A stretch of DNA of 64,000 nt from Planctomycetaceae bacterium (GTDB lineage Bacteria > Planctomycetota > Planctomycetia > Gemmatales > Gemmataceae), in NCBI GenBank assembly GCA_013823135.1, contig PNLP01000005.1, positions 62,001 through 126,000 on the forward strand, given 5' to 3'. Shown here in pieces: positions 8,869 through 18,112 of this stretch. The translations under genes and the position numbers were made by a program. Every line of letters begins with the position of its first letter. The stretch's first letter is position 1. The notes beneath the pieces were generated by a model. The model had not been told where the DNA came from. It searched no databases and saw only the letters and a program-made list of their open reading frames with translations.

Positions 8869-11800
8869 TCAACCCTGTGCCGGATCAGCGTGTAGTTGCT
8901 CGTGCCCGTCGTGATGGCCACGCGGGTGTCGCTTGTCGCGAATCAAGAGCGTGTAGAGGATCGGCACGACGAACAATGTCAGGGCCGTTGACGACACCAG
9001 CCCACCGACGACAGCGCGAGCCAGCGGCGTGAGTGCCTCGCTCCCACGACCCAGGCCAATCGCCATCGGAAGCAGGTCCAGGAAGGTTGCGAGGAAGGTC
9101 ATCAGGATCGGCTTGAACCGAATCACCGCGGATTCGACGATTGCTTCGTGAACCGTGCGGCCTTGTTTGCGGAGTTGGTTCGCGAAGTCCATCAGCAGCA
9201 CACCTTGGGAGACGATGATCCCGACGAGGAAGATCACTCCCATCTCGGATTGCACGTTTAACGTGCTGCCAGTTGCCCACAGGATCACGAGCACGCCGAT
9301 CAATCCGAGTGGCACAGTCGCCATGATGATGAGCGGCATGAGGAACGATCGCATCAACGGGACCATGAGCAGGTAGACCAGCACGGAAGCCAGTGCCAAG
9401 CCGACGGCGAGGCTGTCGAACGATTCCTGCATACGGGCATACTCACCGCGAAGCTCGGCCTTCATTCCCTTGGGCAGTTCCAGTCCCTTGAGCCGCTTGC
9501 TGATGTCCGCCGCGACGCTTCCGATGTCCCGGTTCTCGGTGTTGACCTGCACATCTACCACACGCTTCAACCCGTCGTGGTTGAACTCCACGGGTTGCGT
9601 CGTCGTCCGAACTGTGACCAGCGTGCCGAGTTGAACCGGTTGCCTCTGGTTCGTCCCGGTTGCGGTCACGTTCTGCAAGTCTTCGATCTTGAAGTACGGG
9701 TTATCGGGATACTGAACGGCGATGAAGTACTGGTTCCCGCTCTTGGGGTCGATCCAGAAGTTACGGGTCAAGGCGATGCTGGAGTTCATCGCGGTTACCA
9801 CCTGAAGCACGGCATCTTTCGCTGACAGACCGACGGCTTGCGCCTTCTCCCGATTCACTTCCAACACGAGATACGGTGAGTCGTTTCGCTGAAGGACGCG
9901 CACATCGGCCGCACCCTTCACGTCGCTCACCAGAGCCTTGATTTTACCGGCAACCTCGAACTTCTGCTCGGGCGTGCCCCCCGTGACCTGTATGTCGATC
10001 GGGGACGATGCACCAAAGTTCAGGGCGGCGGAAACCATACCACCGGTGTCGAAGCTGAACTCCAGATCGGCAAATCGGGGATCGGAAGCGAGTTTCTTTC
10101 GGAGCACCACGGCGTACTGCTGGGCCGACAGCGATCGCTCGGGGGTCAGCTGAAGTCGGATCACGGTGTCCTGCTGCCCGGCGTTCGCGGAGTACGCTGC
10201 TGACCAGTCGTTGTTCAGCCCAATCTCGGACACCACCATTTGCAATTCGTTCCCTGGAATGCCGCCCAATTCCGGCTTCTCGGGGTCGAGGAGCAACGCG
10301 GCTTCCACGTCGATAATTCGCCGCTCTGTTGCATCGAGTCGGAGGTTCGACGGGCCGCGAACTTGAATCGTGATCTGCCCTGCGTCCACCGCGGGGAAGA
10401 ATTCCTGGCCGATGAACTTGGCCAGACCCAGCGATCCGGCAAAGAGCATTCCGATCCCGAGCAACACCGCAAGCCGGTTCCGCAAAGCGATTGCGAGCAT
10501 CGCCGCGTAGCCCCGACCGATGAGGTTGATTCCGGCGTTGATCCGAGCGTAAATCCGTTTGAAGAGCCCGGGTGGGCGCTCCGGATGACTGTGCCCACCG
10601 GGGTTGTGGCTTCCGTGACCGTGGCCTGTGAGCATCTTGGAACACAGGGCCGGCACGAACGTCCATGACAGAATGAACGAGGCGATCATGGCGAAGGCTA
10701 CGGCCATTGTGAGTGGCTTGAAGAGGAACCCGCTGACGCCGGGCGTCAAGGCAACGGGACAAAGTACGATGATGAGTGCGAGCGTGGCGACGATCACAGG
10801 CATCGTCAGTTCGGTTGTCGCATCGCTCGCTGCCTGGTGTGGCGTCTTCCCCATCTCCAAGTGGCGGTGCGTGTTCTCCAGCACCACGATCGCGTTATCG
10901 ACCAGTGGACCGATCGCGAGGAACAACCCACCAAGAGTCATGACGTTGATCGTCTGCCCGGTGGTCTGGAGGCCAATCACGGCTCCCAGGATCGCCAGCG
11001 GCAGCGACATTGATGCGATCAATGTCATCTTCCAGTCGCCCAGGAAAACCAAGATCATCAGCGAGACGAGGATGGCACCAATGACCCCCTCATGGAGCAG
11101 GCTCTCGATGGCTTTGCGGACGTATTCCGATTGGTCGATGACGTAATTCAGTTTGCTGCCTTCGGGGAGTTCCGCTTCCATCTTCGGGACGGCCTCTCGT
11201 ACACCATCGGCCACGGCCAAACTGCTCGAGCCGGCTTGTCGATAGATGGGCACGAATACCTGTTGGTTGCCGTTCACCCGGACCCGCGACTTCTGGATAA
11301 CCGCGTCGTCCACGGCCGTTCCGACATCACGAAGTAGAATCTGCCGACCCGCATCGAACGTAATGGGCATGTCGTTCAGTTCATCGACTGTCCGGACCAT
11401 CATGTTCGTGTCGAGTGAAACTTGATTGTCACCGAAATACGCGGTTCCGGGGGAAACCATCGCGTTCCCGCGATCGAGTGCGGCAACCACATCCACCGCC
11501 GAGAGATTCCGGGACTCCAACTTCTTCGGGTCCAGGTAGATCATGATTCGGCGGTCCTTCCCGCCGACGACCACAGGCGCGACAACTCCGCTGATCGCTC
11601 CGAGGCGGTTACGAACCTCGACGCGAGCAAGGTCCTTCACTTCCTGTTCGGCCATCTTCGGATTGCTGACTGTCAGAATCCCGAGCGGCAGTGTACCGGT
11701 GGGGTCGAACGGCAACACAACGGGCGGAAGTGTGTTGGTCGGCAGATACGCCTGGGCGCCGCCGGCGAGCGAGTTGGTCAGTGTCAGTGCCGCGGTTGGA

Positions 11801-12099
11801 TCGGTGTCCTGGCGGAAGTAGAGCTTCACGACGCTGACTCCGGAAACCGATCGGCTTTCGACGTTCGCCACACCCGGCGCCTGGTTCACCCACCGCTCGA
11901 TGCGATCCGTGAGCGTTCGCTCGACGGAACGGGCGGGCATTCCGTTGAAGTAAGTGAGAACCTGAACGGCTGGCACCTTAAACGCCGGCAGAATATCCAC
12001 CGGGATCGAGATGATGGCAACTGCACCGAGAACCAACATGAACAGGGCGAAGACAATGACCCCGTGGATGTTGCCGAGCGCAAGTTTAACCAGTCCCAT
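8869..12099 (-). CDS. RND family efflux permease (AcrB-like), His-rich
   Basis: A 1076-residue proton-driven inner-membrane pump. The N-terminus (LVKLALGNIHGVIVFALFML) is the first membrane helix; two groups of helices and two large periplasmic loops follow. The TM4 motif is LVDNAIVVLEN near residue 400, with Asp-Asn where AcrB has Asp-Asp. A cytoplasmic loop near residues 490-510 is His-rich (GHGHGSHNPGGHSHPE), as is the tail (HPRGHHDGHEQLH). His clusters suggest metal contact but do not prove a metal substrate. ATG at 12097-12099 has AAGG 7 bases upstream and begins the conserved N-terminus; an earlier in-frame start would add 41 unconserved residues. Confidence 0.9.
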   Translation of the reverse strand: MGLVKLALGNIHGVIVFALFMLVLGAVAIISIPVDILPAFKVPAVQVLTYFNGMPARSVERTLTDRIERWVNQAPGVANVESRSVSGVSVVKLYFRQDTDPTAALTLTNSLAGGAQAYLPTNTLPPVVLPFDPTGTLPLGILTVSNPKMAEQEVKDLARVEVRNRLGAISGVVAPVVVGGKDRRIMIYLDPKKLESRNLSAVDVVAALDRGNAMVSPGTAYFGDNQVSLDTNMMVRTVDELNDMPITFDAGRQILLRDVGTAVDDAVIQKSRVRVNGNQQVFVPIYRQAGSSSLAVADGVREAVPKMEAELPEGSKLNYVIDQSEYVRKAIESLLHEGVIGAILVSLMILVFLGDWKMTLIASMSLPLAILGAVIGLQTTGQTINVMTLGGLFLAIGPLVDNAIVVLENTHRHLEMGKTPHQAASDATTELTMPVIVATLALIIVLCPVALTPGVSGFLFKPLTMAVAFAMIASFILSWTFVPALCSKMLTGHGHGSHNPGGHSHPERPPGLFKRIYARINAGINLIGRGYAAMLAIALRNRLAVLLGIGMLFAGSLGLAKFIGQEFFPAVDAGQITIQVRGPSNLRLDATERRIIDVEAALLLDPEKPELGGIPGNELQMVVSEIGLNNDWSAAYSANAGQQDTVIRLQLTPERSLSAQQYAVVLRKKLASDPRFADLEFSFDTGGMVSAALNFGASSPIDIQVTGGTPEQKFEVAGKIKALVSDVKGAADVRVLQRNDSPYLVLEVNREKAQAVGLSAKDAVLQVVTAMNSSIALTRNFWIDPKSGNQYFIAVQYPDNPYFKIEDLQNVTATGTNQRQPVQLGTLVTVRTTTQPVEFNHDGLKRVVDVQVNTENRDIGSVAADISKRLKGLELPKGMKAELRGEYARMQESFDSLAVGLALASVLVYLLMVPLMRSFLMPLIIMATVPLGLIGVLVILWATGSTLNVQSEMGVIFLVGIIVSQGVLLMDFANQLRKQGRTVHEAIVESAVIRFKPILMTFLATFLDLLPMAIGLGRGSEALTPLARAVVGGLVSSTALTLFVVPILYTLLIRDKRHPRGHHDGHEQLHADPAQG

Positions 12100-12522
12100 G
12101 TTGGGGCCTTGGGGAGAGGACGGTCGGTACGTATTGGATTTCCTGGAGCGAGTGGACAATAACCGCTCAGTTCGGACTTCAGTATGTCCAACTACTGAAC
12201 AGATACGGTTCGTTGTGCGCACTTCTCCAGAAAGCAGTTAGCATAATGCATAACGTGTGCCGTGTCAGATGGAGGATTTCGTTTGGGCGTGGCACTGGTT
12301 TCCGGGGTGTGCTTGGCGGTTTTGTGCGGCATGAATGGCAGTGAAGCGTTGCAGACGATTTGCTAATCGTGTGATGCGGCGAATGGCATGATTCTTACAT
12401 TCTTTCTTCCAGACAGGTCATCGCTTCCAGAACGGTTCCACGGATGGGTGGGTATATTGCGTGGAATCGATGAGAAACACACATCCGCTTGCATTCCAGG
12501 TATTGAGTATTGAAGCCCTGAT
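12100..12522. other. Intergenic region between the two RND modules
   Basis: A 423-base gap with no supported gene. It should contain the promoter of the minus-strand permease-adaptor-TolC operon. The 12178-12199 palindrome is the one clear feature. No terminator hairpin with a T-tract was seen after the upstream permease. Confidence 0.5.
12178..12199. promoter_or_regulatory. Candidate operator upstream of RND operon
   Basis: A perfect inverted repeat TTCAGTA-8 bases-TACTGAA lies about 80-100 bases upstream of the permease ATG on the minus strand. A further ACTGA half-site copy lies at its permease-proximal side. The size and symmetry fit a dimeric repressor site such as TetR or MarR, but no regulator gene is adjacent. 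Confidence 0.3.
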
Positions 12523-15500
12523 TCACCCCTCGGTACTGGTATCCGACCCCCGGTACAGCATCCAGTACACGACCGGCACCAGCAGCAGAGTGAACGCCGT
12601 TGAGACGAGCAGCCCGAAGATCAACGCCCACGCAAGCCCGCTGAACACGGGGTCGAGTGTGATCGGCCACGCACCGAGCATCGCCGCCCCAGCGGTGAGC
12701 AAGATCGGCCGGAACCGCACGGCACCGCTCTCGATCAGTGCTTCCTTCAAGGTTGCTCCACGATCGCGGACGTGTTGAATGAAGTCGATCAGCAGAATCG
12801 CATTTCGGTCCGCGATCCCCGCCAGCGCGATCATCCCGATCATCGCGGTTGCCGTGAAGTACACTGGATTCGCAAACCCGCCGACCGTGGTGCCCGTCAC
12901 GAGATTCAACAGCCAAAACCCGGGCATGATCCCGATCACCGTGAGCGGAATCGAGATCATCTGCACGAGCGGAATCAGGTAACTTCCCGTCTGGTAGACC
13001 ATCAGGATGTAGATCAGCAGCATCGCCCCGCCGAACGCCAGCCCCAGGTCGCGGAACACGTCCAGCGTGATCTTCCATTCGCCCTCGCCGGTCCAGACCA
13101 CTTCCGCGCCGCCGGGCGTGGGGTGGTCGCGAAGCTGGAACAGAAGCCCGATCACTGCTTCTGCAGGAGTGCGGCCCGCGGTGTCCGCCGTGACGTACCC
13201 GACCCGCCGCATGTTCTTGTGGTAGATTGTCTGCTCCGCGGGCAACTCCTCGAACTTGCCCAACTCGCCGACCCGCACGATCTCGCCGCCCGGAGTTTTC
13301 ACTCCCAACCGCAACAGGTCGGTCAATCCCGTGCGGTTGCCGAGAGGAACCTGAATCAGGATCGTCAGGGGGTTCAGTTCTCGCGGCAGGTGACCGCTGC
13401 CGGCACGGAAATCCTTGGGGTCACCCTCGCCGGGTGTCATGCCGTTGAGCCCGATCCGGAGCGTGTTCGCGATCTGCTCGGTCGTGATCCCCGTGAGCGA
13501 CGCCTTCTCCTTGTCCACGTGGAAAACGTAGCGCGGGCGATCGGATTCGAATGTGTCGTCCACATCGACGACACCCGGCTCTTTGTCGAAGAGCGAACGC
13601 ACGTGGCGAGCGTCGGCCTTGAGTTCGCCCTGCGTCTGGAAGGGTTTTGCATACACTTCAGCGACGAGAGTGCTGAGCACAGGCGGGCCGGGCGGCACCT
13701 CCACGACCTTGATTCGTGCCTTGTGCGTGCGTGCGAGTTGATCCAGCCCGTTGCGGACTCGCAGCACGATGGCGTGGCTTTGGGTCGAACGCTCTTCCTT
13801 GGGAATCAGGTTGACGCGGAGGTCGCCACGATGCGGTTCACGACGCAGGTAGTAGTGTCGGACCATGCCGTTGAAGTCCATCGGCGACGCGGTGCCGGCG
13901 AACGTCAGCACCTCGGAGACTTCCGGGTTCTTCTTCAGTTCGTGTGCCAGGTCCTGCAGAACCGCGTCGGTCGTCTCGACCGTCGTGCCCTCGGGAAGAT
14001 CCACGAGAACCTGGAACTCGTTCTTGTTGTCGAACGGCAACATCTTCAGTGGCACCAAGCCCAGCGCCGGGACGATACACGCGCCCAGAAGCAGCAAGCC
14101 CGTGAAGCCAATGAGTGCCCACGCCGCACGGCGTGATTCGAGAAACGGAGTGAGTACCGCCTTGTAGATGCGGTATGTCCGCGTCTTGTGAGGATCGACC
14201 GGTTCGTGCCCGCCTTTGTCGTACACGCCCTTCAGCACCTGATAGCTCAACCACGGCGTGACGGTGAACGCGACCACCATCGACATGAACATCGCAACCG
14301 GGACGTTCAACGCCATCGGCCGCATGTACGGTCCCATCATTCCCGTGATGAACATCATCGGGAGGAAGGACACCATCACGACGAGCGTCGCCACGATGAT
14401 CGGCGGCCGGACCTCGTTCACGGCGTCGAACACGGCCTCGCGTGCCGGCTTCTTCCGGAGTCCGAAGTGGCGGAAGATGTTCTCCACGTCCACGATCGGG
14501 TCATCGACCACGAGGCCCAGCGCGAGGATGAGTGCGAATAGCGTCACGCGGTTGATCGAGTAGCCGGCGAGGTAGTTGACCAGGAGCGTGAGCGCGAACG
14601 TGAGCGGCACCGCCAGCACGACGATGATCGCTTCACGCCACCCCAGACTGAACATGACCAGCGCCGACACGATGATGATCGCGAGGCCGAGTTCGCGGAT
14701 CAGTTCGCTCACCTTCTCGTCAGCCGTTTCGCCGTTGTTCCGCGTGATGCGAGCTTCGATGTCTTGCGGGATGACCGTGCCGCGAAGTTCGGCGAGTCTC
14801 GCCTCGATGGCGTGCGACACCGACACTGCGTTGCTCCCCTTCCGCTTGGCAACGCCGACTGTCACGGCCGGATAGTCAGTGACTCCATCGGGTCGGTTTG
14901 GGGTTCCCGGACCAAATCCGATACGGGTGTAGGTGCCAGGTTCCTCGGGGCCATCGAGTACCTTGGCGATCTCGCTCACATACACCGGCTTGCCCGCGAA
15001 CACGCCGACGACCAGCGTTTCGAGTTCCTTGGCGGTCTGCACGAACGAACCACCCTCGACGGTCACCTCGCGGTTGTTCGACCGCAGCGAACCCGCCTGG
15101 ATGTTCACGTTCGCACCACGGAGCACACGGTCCACGTCCAGCGACGTGACTTGCCGGGCGGTCATACGTTCGGGATCGAGCATCACGCGAAGTTGCCGCC
15201 GGCGACCACCGACGATCTCGGTGCGGGCAGTTTCGGGAACGCCCTGGAGCGCCACCTCCACCTGCTCGGCCACGCGCCGCAGTGCAAAGTCGTCCGAAGT
15301 CTTGCTCCACAGCGTGACGTTCACCAGTGGCACATCGTCGATCTCGACCGGCTTCACCACCCAGCCCGTGACCCCGGGTGGGACCACATCCGAGTGCATC
15401 ATGATCTTGTTGTGGAGCTTCACGAGGCTTGCTTCGCGGTTCTCTCCGACGAAGAACCGCACCGTGACGATCGCCTCGCCGGGCCGCGACATGGAGTAGA

Positions 15501-15768
15501 CGTACTCCACGCCGTCGATCTGCGCGAGGAGGCGTTCGAGCTTCGACGAGACTTGCTGTTCCACTTCCTCGGCAGTGGCACCCGGCATGCGGATGAAGAT
15601 GTCTGCCATCGGCACGACGATCTGCGGCTCCTCTTCTCGCGGCGTGAGGAGGAGGGCCGCGGCCCCACACGCGAGCATGAGGAGGATCAGAAGGACGGAC
15701 AGGTTCCCGTGGAGGAACGCCTCGACGATTCGAGCGACGAAGTTGTGATCGGTGCGCGGCGCGGTCAT
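12523..15768 (-). CDS. RND family efflux permease (AcrB/MdtB-like)
   Basis: A 1081-residue RND permease from a different subfamily than the downstream one. The first helix (LSVLLILLMLACGAAALLLT) precedes PREEEPQIVVPMADI, a motif common in planctomycete and proteobacterial multidrug-type RND proteins. TM4 carries LGLVVDDPIVDVENIFRHFG at about residue 420, with the canonical Asp-Asp proton relay. The second half repeats the fold (SIPLTVIGIMPGF, LAGIADRNAILLIDFI). The adaptor gene lies 41 bases upstream, and together they form a two-gene pump lacking its own outer-membrane channel; the TolC at 5509-7083 could serve both pumps (inferred). Confidence 0.9.
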   Translation of the reverse strand: MTAPRTDHNFVARIVEAFLHGNLSVLLILLMLACGAAALLLTPREEEPQIVVPMADIFIRMPGATAEEVEQQVSSKLERLLAQIDGVEYVYSMSRPGEAIVTVRFFVGENREASLVKLHNKIMMHSDVVPPGVTGWVVKPVEIDDVPLVNVTLWSKTSDDFALRRVAEQVEVALQGVPETARTEIVGGRRRQLRVMLDPERMTARQVTSLDVDRVLRGANVNIQAGSLRSNNREVTVEGGSFVQTAKELETLVVGVFAGKPVYVSEIAKVLDGPEEPGTYTRIGFGPGTPNRPDGVTDYPAVTVGVAKRKGSNAVSVSHAIEARLAELRGTVIPQDIEARITRNNGETADEKVSELIRELGLAIIIVSALVMFSLGWREAIIVVLAVPLTFALTLLVNYLAGYSINRVTLFALILALGLVVDDPIVDVENIFRHFGLRKKPAREAVFDAVNEVRPPIIVATLVVMVSFLPMMFITGMMGPYMRPMALNVPVAMFMSMVVAFTVTPWLSYQVLKGVYDKGGHEPVDPHKTRTYRIYKAVLTPFLESRRAAWALIGFTGLLLLGACIVPALGLVPLKMLPFDNKNEFQVLVDLPEGTTVETTDAVLQDLAHELKKNPEVSEVLTFAGTASPMDFNGMVRHYYLRREPHRGDLRVNLIPKEERSTQSHAIVLRVRNGLDQLARTHKARIKVVEVPPGPPVLSTLVAEVYAKPFQTQGELKADARHVRSLFDKEPGVVDVDDTFESDRPRYVFHVDKEKASLTGITTEQIANTLRIGLNGMTPGEGDPKDFRAGSGHLPRELNPLTILIQVPLGNRTGLTDLLRLGVKTPGGEIVRVGELGKFEELPAEQTIYHKNMRRVGYVTADTAGRTPAEAVIGLLFQLRDHPTPGGAEVVWTGEGEWKITLDVFRDLGLAFGGAMLLIYILMVYQTGSYLIPLVQMISIPLTVIGIMPGFWLLNLVTGTTVGGFANPVYFTATAMIGMIALAGIADRNAILLIDFIQHVRDRGATLKEALIESGAVRFRPILLTAGAAMLGAWPITLDPVFSGLAWALIFGLLVSTAFTLLLVPVVYWMLYRGSDTSTEG

Positions 15769-15809
15769 CCGGGGAATCCTCGGAGTAGGGCGGGGCTTAC
15801 GAGGAATGC

Positions 15810-16931
15810 TCAGCGAGTGGGCAGGGCGACGGTTTCGCCCTCACTCAGTCCGGACAGGATCTCGATACGATCACCAACCGCGGGGCCAACGCGAACGAAG
15901 CGGCGTGTCAACGTGTTATCGGGGTTCACCACCTCGACCAGATCGAGTTGGCCGAGTTGACGCGCCGCGACCGACGGCACGAACAATCGCTCCACGGTGC
16001 CCACGGGAATGCTGACACGGCCGAACATACCTGGCAGCAGCGGCTTCACGGACGGTACCTTCGGCAAGGTCACCTTCACGAGCACGGAACGGCTTGCTTG
16101 CTGAGCCTGTGGCACCACCTCGCGAACGGTCCCCATCACGTCACTAAGCCCTGCGGCTTCGATCTGAACCGCGAGTTGCTGCCCCTCGCGAAGCTCCGGG
16201 GCGAGACTCTCGGGGACGTTGACATGCAATTCCAGTTCCGCAGGATCGTAAATTACCATGATCGGCTTGCCAGGCGTCGCGATGTCCCCGGGGTCCGCGA
16301 AACGATCCGCAACGATCCCACGAGAGCCGGCGAGGATCTTCGTGTACGTGAGTTGCACGTCGAGCCTGTTGACCGCTTCCTTCACCCGTTTCACCTGGGC
16401 CTCGGCCACCTTCATCGCTCCCTCGTACCGGGCGAATTCTGCCGCACCGATGACACCTTTCTCGCGCTCGTTCTGGGCACGGGTGAAGTCGGTCTTGCGG
16501 ACAAGCAAATCAGCCTCGGTGGCCGTGACGGCGGCAAGTGCCTCCGCCTGTTGCGCTAGCAGTTCGCGGTTGTCGAGGAGCACCAACTCCTGGTCGGGCT
16601 TCACGGCGTCGCCGGGGCGAACCTTCACGTCGAGGATACGAGCAAGCAACTGTGCCGATACCTCAGTTCGACGTCGGGGTTGCACGCTCCCAACAGCGGT
16701 TGCCGTGTCCTCGATCCGCCGACTCTCGACTTTCGCCCTGGGTCGGCCACCGGCGCTTTCACGCGGCACGGTCGCCTCACCGGGTTGCACCTTCTCGCGG
16801 AAAGCACCACCCATCCAGGCCAGGAACGCGACGAGGCCGACGACCGCAAGGGCGGCCGTACCGATGGACTTAACGACCGGCCACACCCGGCGAGGCTCGG
16901 CCTGGGCTGCGGTTGCTGTCATGGGTGTCAC
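15810..16931 (-). CDS. RND efflux periplasmic adaptor
   Basis: A 373-residue membrane fusion protein of typical length. One membrane segment (about 21-41: SIGTAALAVVGLVAFLAWMG) anchors it. VQPRRRTEVSAQLLARILDV and VRPGDAVKPDQELVLLDNRE form the lipoyl half-motif, the helical hairpin follows, and QLTYTKILAGSRGIVADRFA is the second lipoyl half-motif. The beta-barrel and membrane-proximal domains complete the protein (MFGRVSIPVG). ATG at 16929-16931 is followed by a second ATG at codon 4 that could equally be the start. It precedes its permease by 41 bases on the same strand. Confidence 0.88.
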   Translation of the reverse strand: MTPMTATAAQAEPRRVWPVVKSIGTAALAVVGLVAFLAWMGGAFREKVQPGEATVPRESAGGRPRAKVESRRIEDTATAVGSVQPRRRTEVSAQLLARILDVKVRPGDAVKPDQELVLLDNRELLAQQAEALAAVTATEADLLVRKTDFTRAQNEREKGVIGAAEFARYEGAMKVAEAQVKRVKEAVNRLDVQLTYTKILAGSRGIVADRFADPGDIATPGKPIMVIYDPAELELHVNVPESLAPELREGQQLAVQIEAAGLSDVMGTVREVVPQAQQASRSVLVKVTLPKVPSVKPLLPGMFGRVSIPVGTVERLFVPSVAARQLGQLDLVEVVNPDNTLTRRFVRVGPAVGDRIEILSGLSEGETVALPTR

Positions 16932-17032
16932 CGTTCCGTCGGGTCAGTGTTTTCGGCCTGCGGTTGGGCAGGCTTCGGATTCGTTGGAGGCGTAGGTTTC
17001 TGCCGCGACCGCGGCTCACACGCCCCACTCAT

Positions 17033-17119
17033 TCAGGTCGAGATCCCCGCCTTCGGTAGAACCCAGATTTGGAGGATTAACCAGAGAGCTACAATACCCA
17101 TGAGTAGCAGAACATCCAT
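17033..17119 (-). CDS. 28-residue single-pass membrane microprotein
   Basis: A very short open frame with a convincing start: GAGG is placed 6 bases before ATG 17117-17119. It encodes 28 residues: a short acidic N-terminus (MD), one hydrophobic helix (VLLLMGIVALWLILQIWV), then a short LPKAGIST tail ending in a TGA stop. It lies about 100 bases upstream of the adaptor gene on the same strand, so it could be a small accessory subunit of the RND pump, in the way small proteins accompany AcrB-type pumps. That role is inferred from position only. No family name can be assigned from the sequence. Confidence 0.6.
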   Translation of the reverse strand: MDVLLLMGIVALWLILQIWVLPKAGIST

Positions 17120-17250
17120 CGAATACCTCGTTGTTGGAACCGCACCCACTTCGCCAGAGGATAATGGATCGGGCGTGGGAGAATGCTCATCGGGCGTCAT
17201 AAACTCCTCGGGGTTGAGTGCCGCCGATTGAATCTAACGATCGCGCGGGC

Positions 17251-17466
17251 TTAGCGGGCACAGCAGTTCCTATTAGGGAACAGGATCAGGGTAAGACCTC
17301 CAAGGACGGCCAGCCCCGACCACGCAGGATCGAAAAGTAGCGAGAGGGCAGCCCCGACCACAGCGAGTGAACCGCCGGCAATCACAAGACGACGATGGGC
17401 CAGTCGCGAATCGCGGCTGGCAGAGGCTTTGATGGTGCCTGCTGACGACGCACATGGCGTTGACAT
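17251..17466 (-). CDS. Small two-helix membrane protein (DUF2892-like)
   Basis: A 71-residue protein from ATG 17464-17466, which has GGAG 9 bases upstream. An N-terminal 28-residue polar region is followed by two hydrophobic helices (RRLVIAGGSLAVVGAALSLL and SGLAVLGGLTLILF) and the tail PNRNCCAR with a vicinal Cys pair. The size and the pair of Gly-rich helices resemble DUF2892/YgaP-type inner-membrane domains, which are often fused to or next to rhodaneses. A rhodanese gene is divergently transcribed 176 bases away, which supports this reading. The Cys pair could bind persulfide or metal; this is inference. Confidence 0.6.
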   Translation of the reverse strand: MSTPCASSAGTIKASASRDSRLAHRRLVIAGGSLAVVGAALSLLFDPAWSGLAVLGGLTLILFPNRNCCAR

Positions 17467-17521
17467 GATTGGCTTCTCCGTTGAGGGTTCACAAAGGTTT
17501 GATCCGGGAGTGGGCCAGAAA

Positions 17522-17563
17522 GTTACAAGCACGGGGAATAATTCGCTGGGAATATTCTGTAAC
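17522..17563. promoter_or_regulatory. Candidate operator in the divergent region
   Basis: Between the divergent DUF2892-like and rhodanese genes, two near-identical palindromic half-units (GGGAATAATTC at 17534-17544, GGGAATATTC at 17548-17557) occur in direct orientation, flanked by GTTACA (17522-17527) and TGTAAC (17558-17563) as an inverted pair. The arrangement is what a regulator controlling both genes could use. Confidence 0.3.
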
Positions 17564-17642
17564 CTCGCAAGTGGGTCGGGGATCAACCAGTTGTCCGGCT
17601 TGCTGGTCGCGAGCCGGGTTCGTTTCGAGTACGGAGAGTGTG

Positions 17643-18032
17643 ATGAACCGATTCGTGTACGGTGCAGTTGCGATGTGTGCGGTGTCGGGGGCCGCGTGTG
17701 CCGCAGACCACACAACCGATAGCCTGGAGACCGTGAAGAAAAGCGTCGCGGATGGCAAAGCCGTGCTTGTTGATGTGCGGGAAGACGGTGAGTGGAAGGA
17801 TGGGCACCTCAAGGACGCCCGACTGCTTCCTCTTTCAGAAATCAAGAAGGGCGTTCCGGAGGAGAAACTCAAGAAGACGGTGCCGCCGGGTAGCGTTGTT
17901 TACCTGCATTGTGGGTCCGGTATCCGATGTCTGGCCGCGGCTGAGTTGCTCAAGAAGCAGGGCTATGATGTGCGTCCACTGAAGGACGGCTACATGGGGC
18001 TGTTGAAGGCCGGGTTCCCGCAGGAGAAGTGA
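17643..18032 (+). CDS. Secreted rhodanese-domain protein
   Basis: A 129-residue single-domain rhodanese (sulfurtransferase-type). A signal peptide (NRFVYGAVAMCAVSGAACAA) predicts export to the periplasm. VLVDVREDGEWKDGHLKDAR is the conserved substrate-fold motif, and the active-site loop is HCGSGIRC with the first Cys as persulfide carrier and a second Cys six positions later. ATG 17643 has GGAGAG 4 bases upstream; upstream in-frame starts lack a signal peptide. The divergent partner is a small Cys-containing membrane protein, so a role in persulfide or thiol stress next to the RND pumps is plausible but inferred. Confidence 0.8.
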   Translation: MNRFVYGAVAMCAVSGAACAADHTTDSLETVKKSVADGKAVLVDVREDGEWKDGHLKDARLLPLSEIKKGVPEEKLKKTVPPGSVVYLHCGSGIRCLAAAELLKKQGYDVRPLKDGYMGLLKAGFPQEK

Positions 18033-18112
18033 TTTCGAGCCCGTCGCTGGGGTGGTCGGTGTGGCCCGGGCGGGTAGGGTAGACATGCCCGATAACCTCA
18101 GCGTTCGACTCG

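Noticed and set aside
12772..14136. Long open frame on the plus strand opposite the second RND permease
   Set aside because: The minus strand encodes a complete RND permease across this stretch. The opposite frame is His/Arg-rich, lacks a ribosome-binding site and has no recognisable domain, as expected from high GC content.
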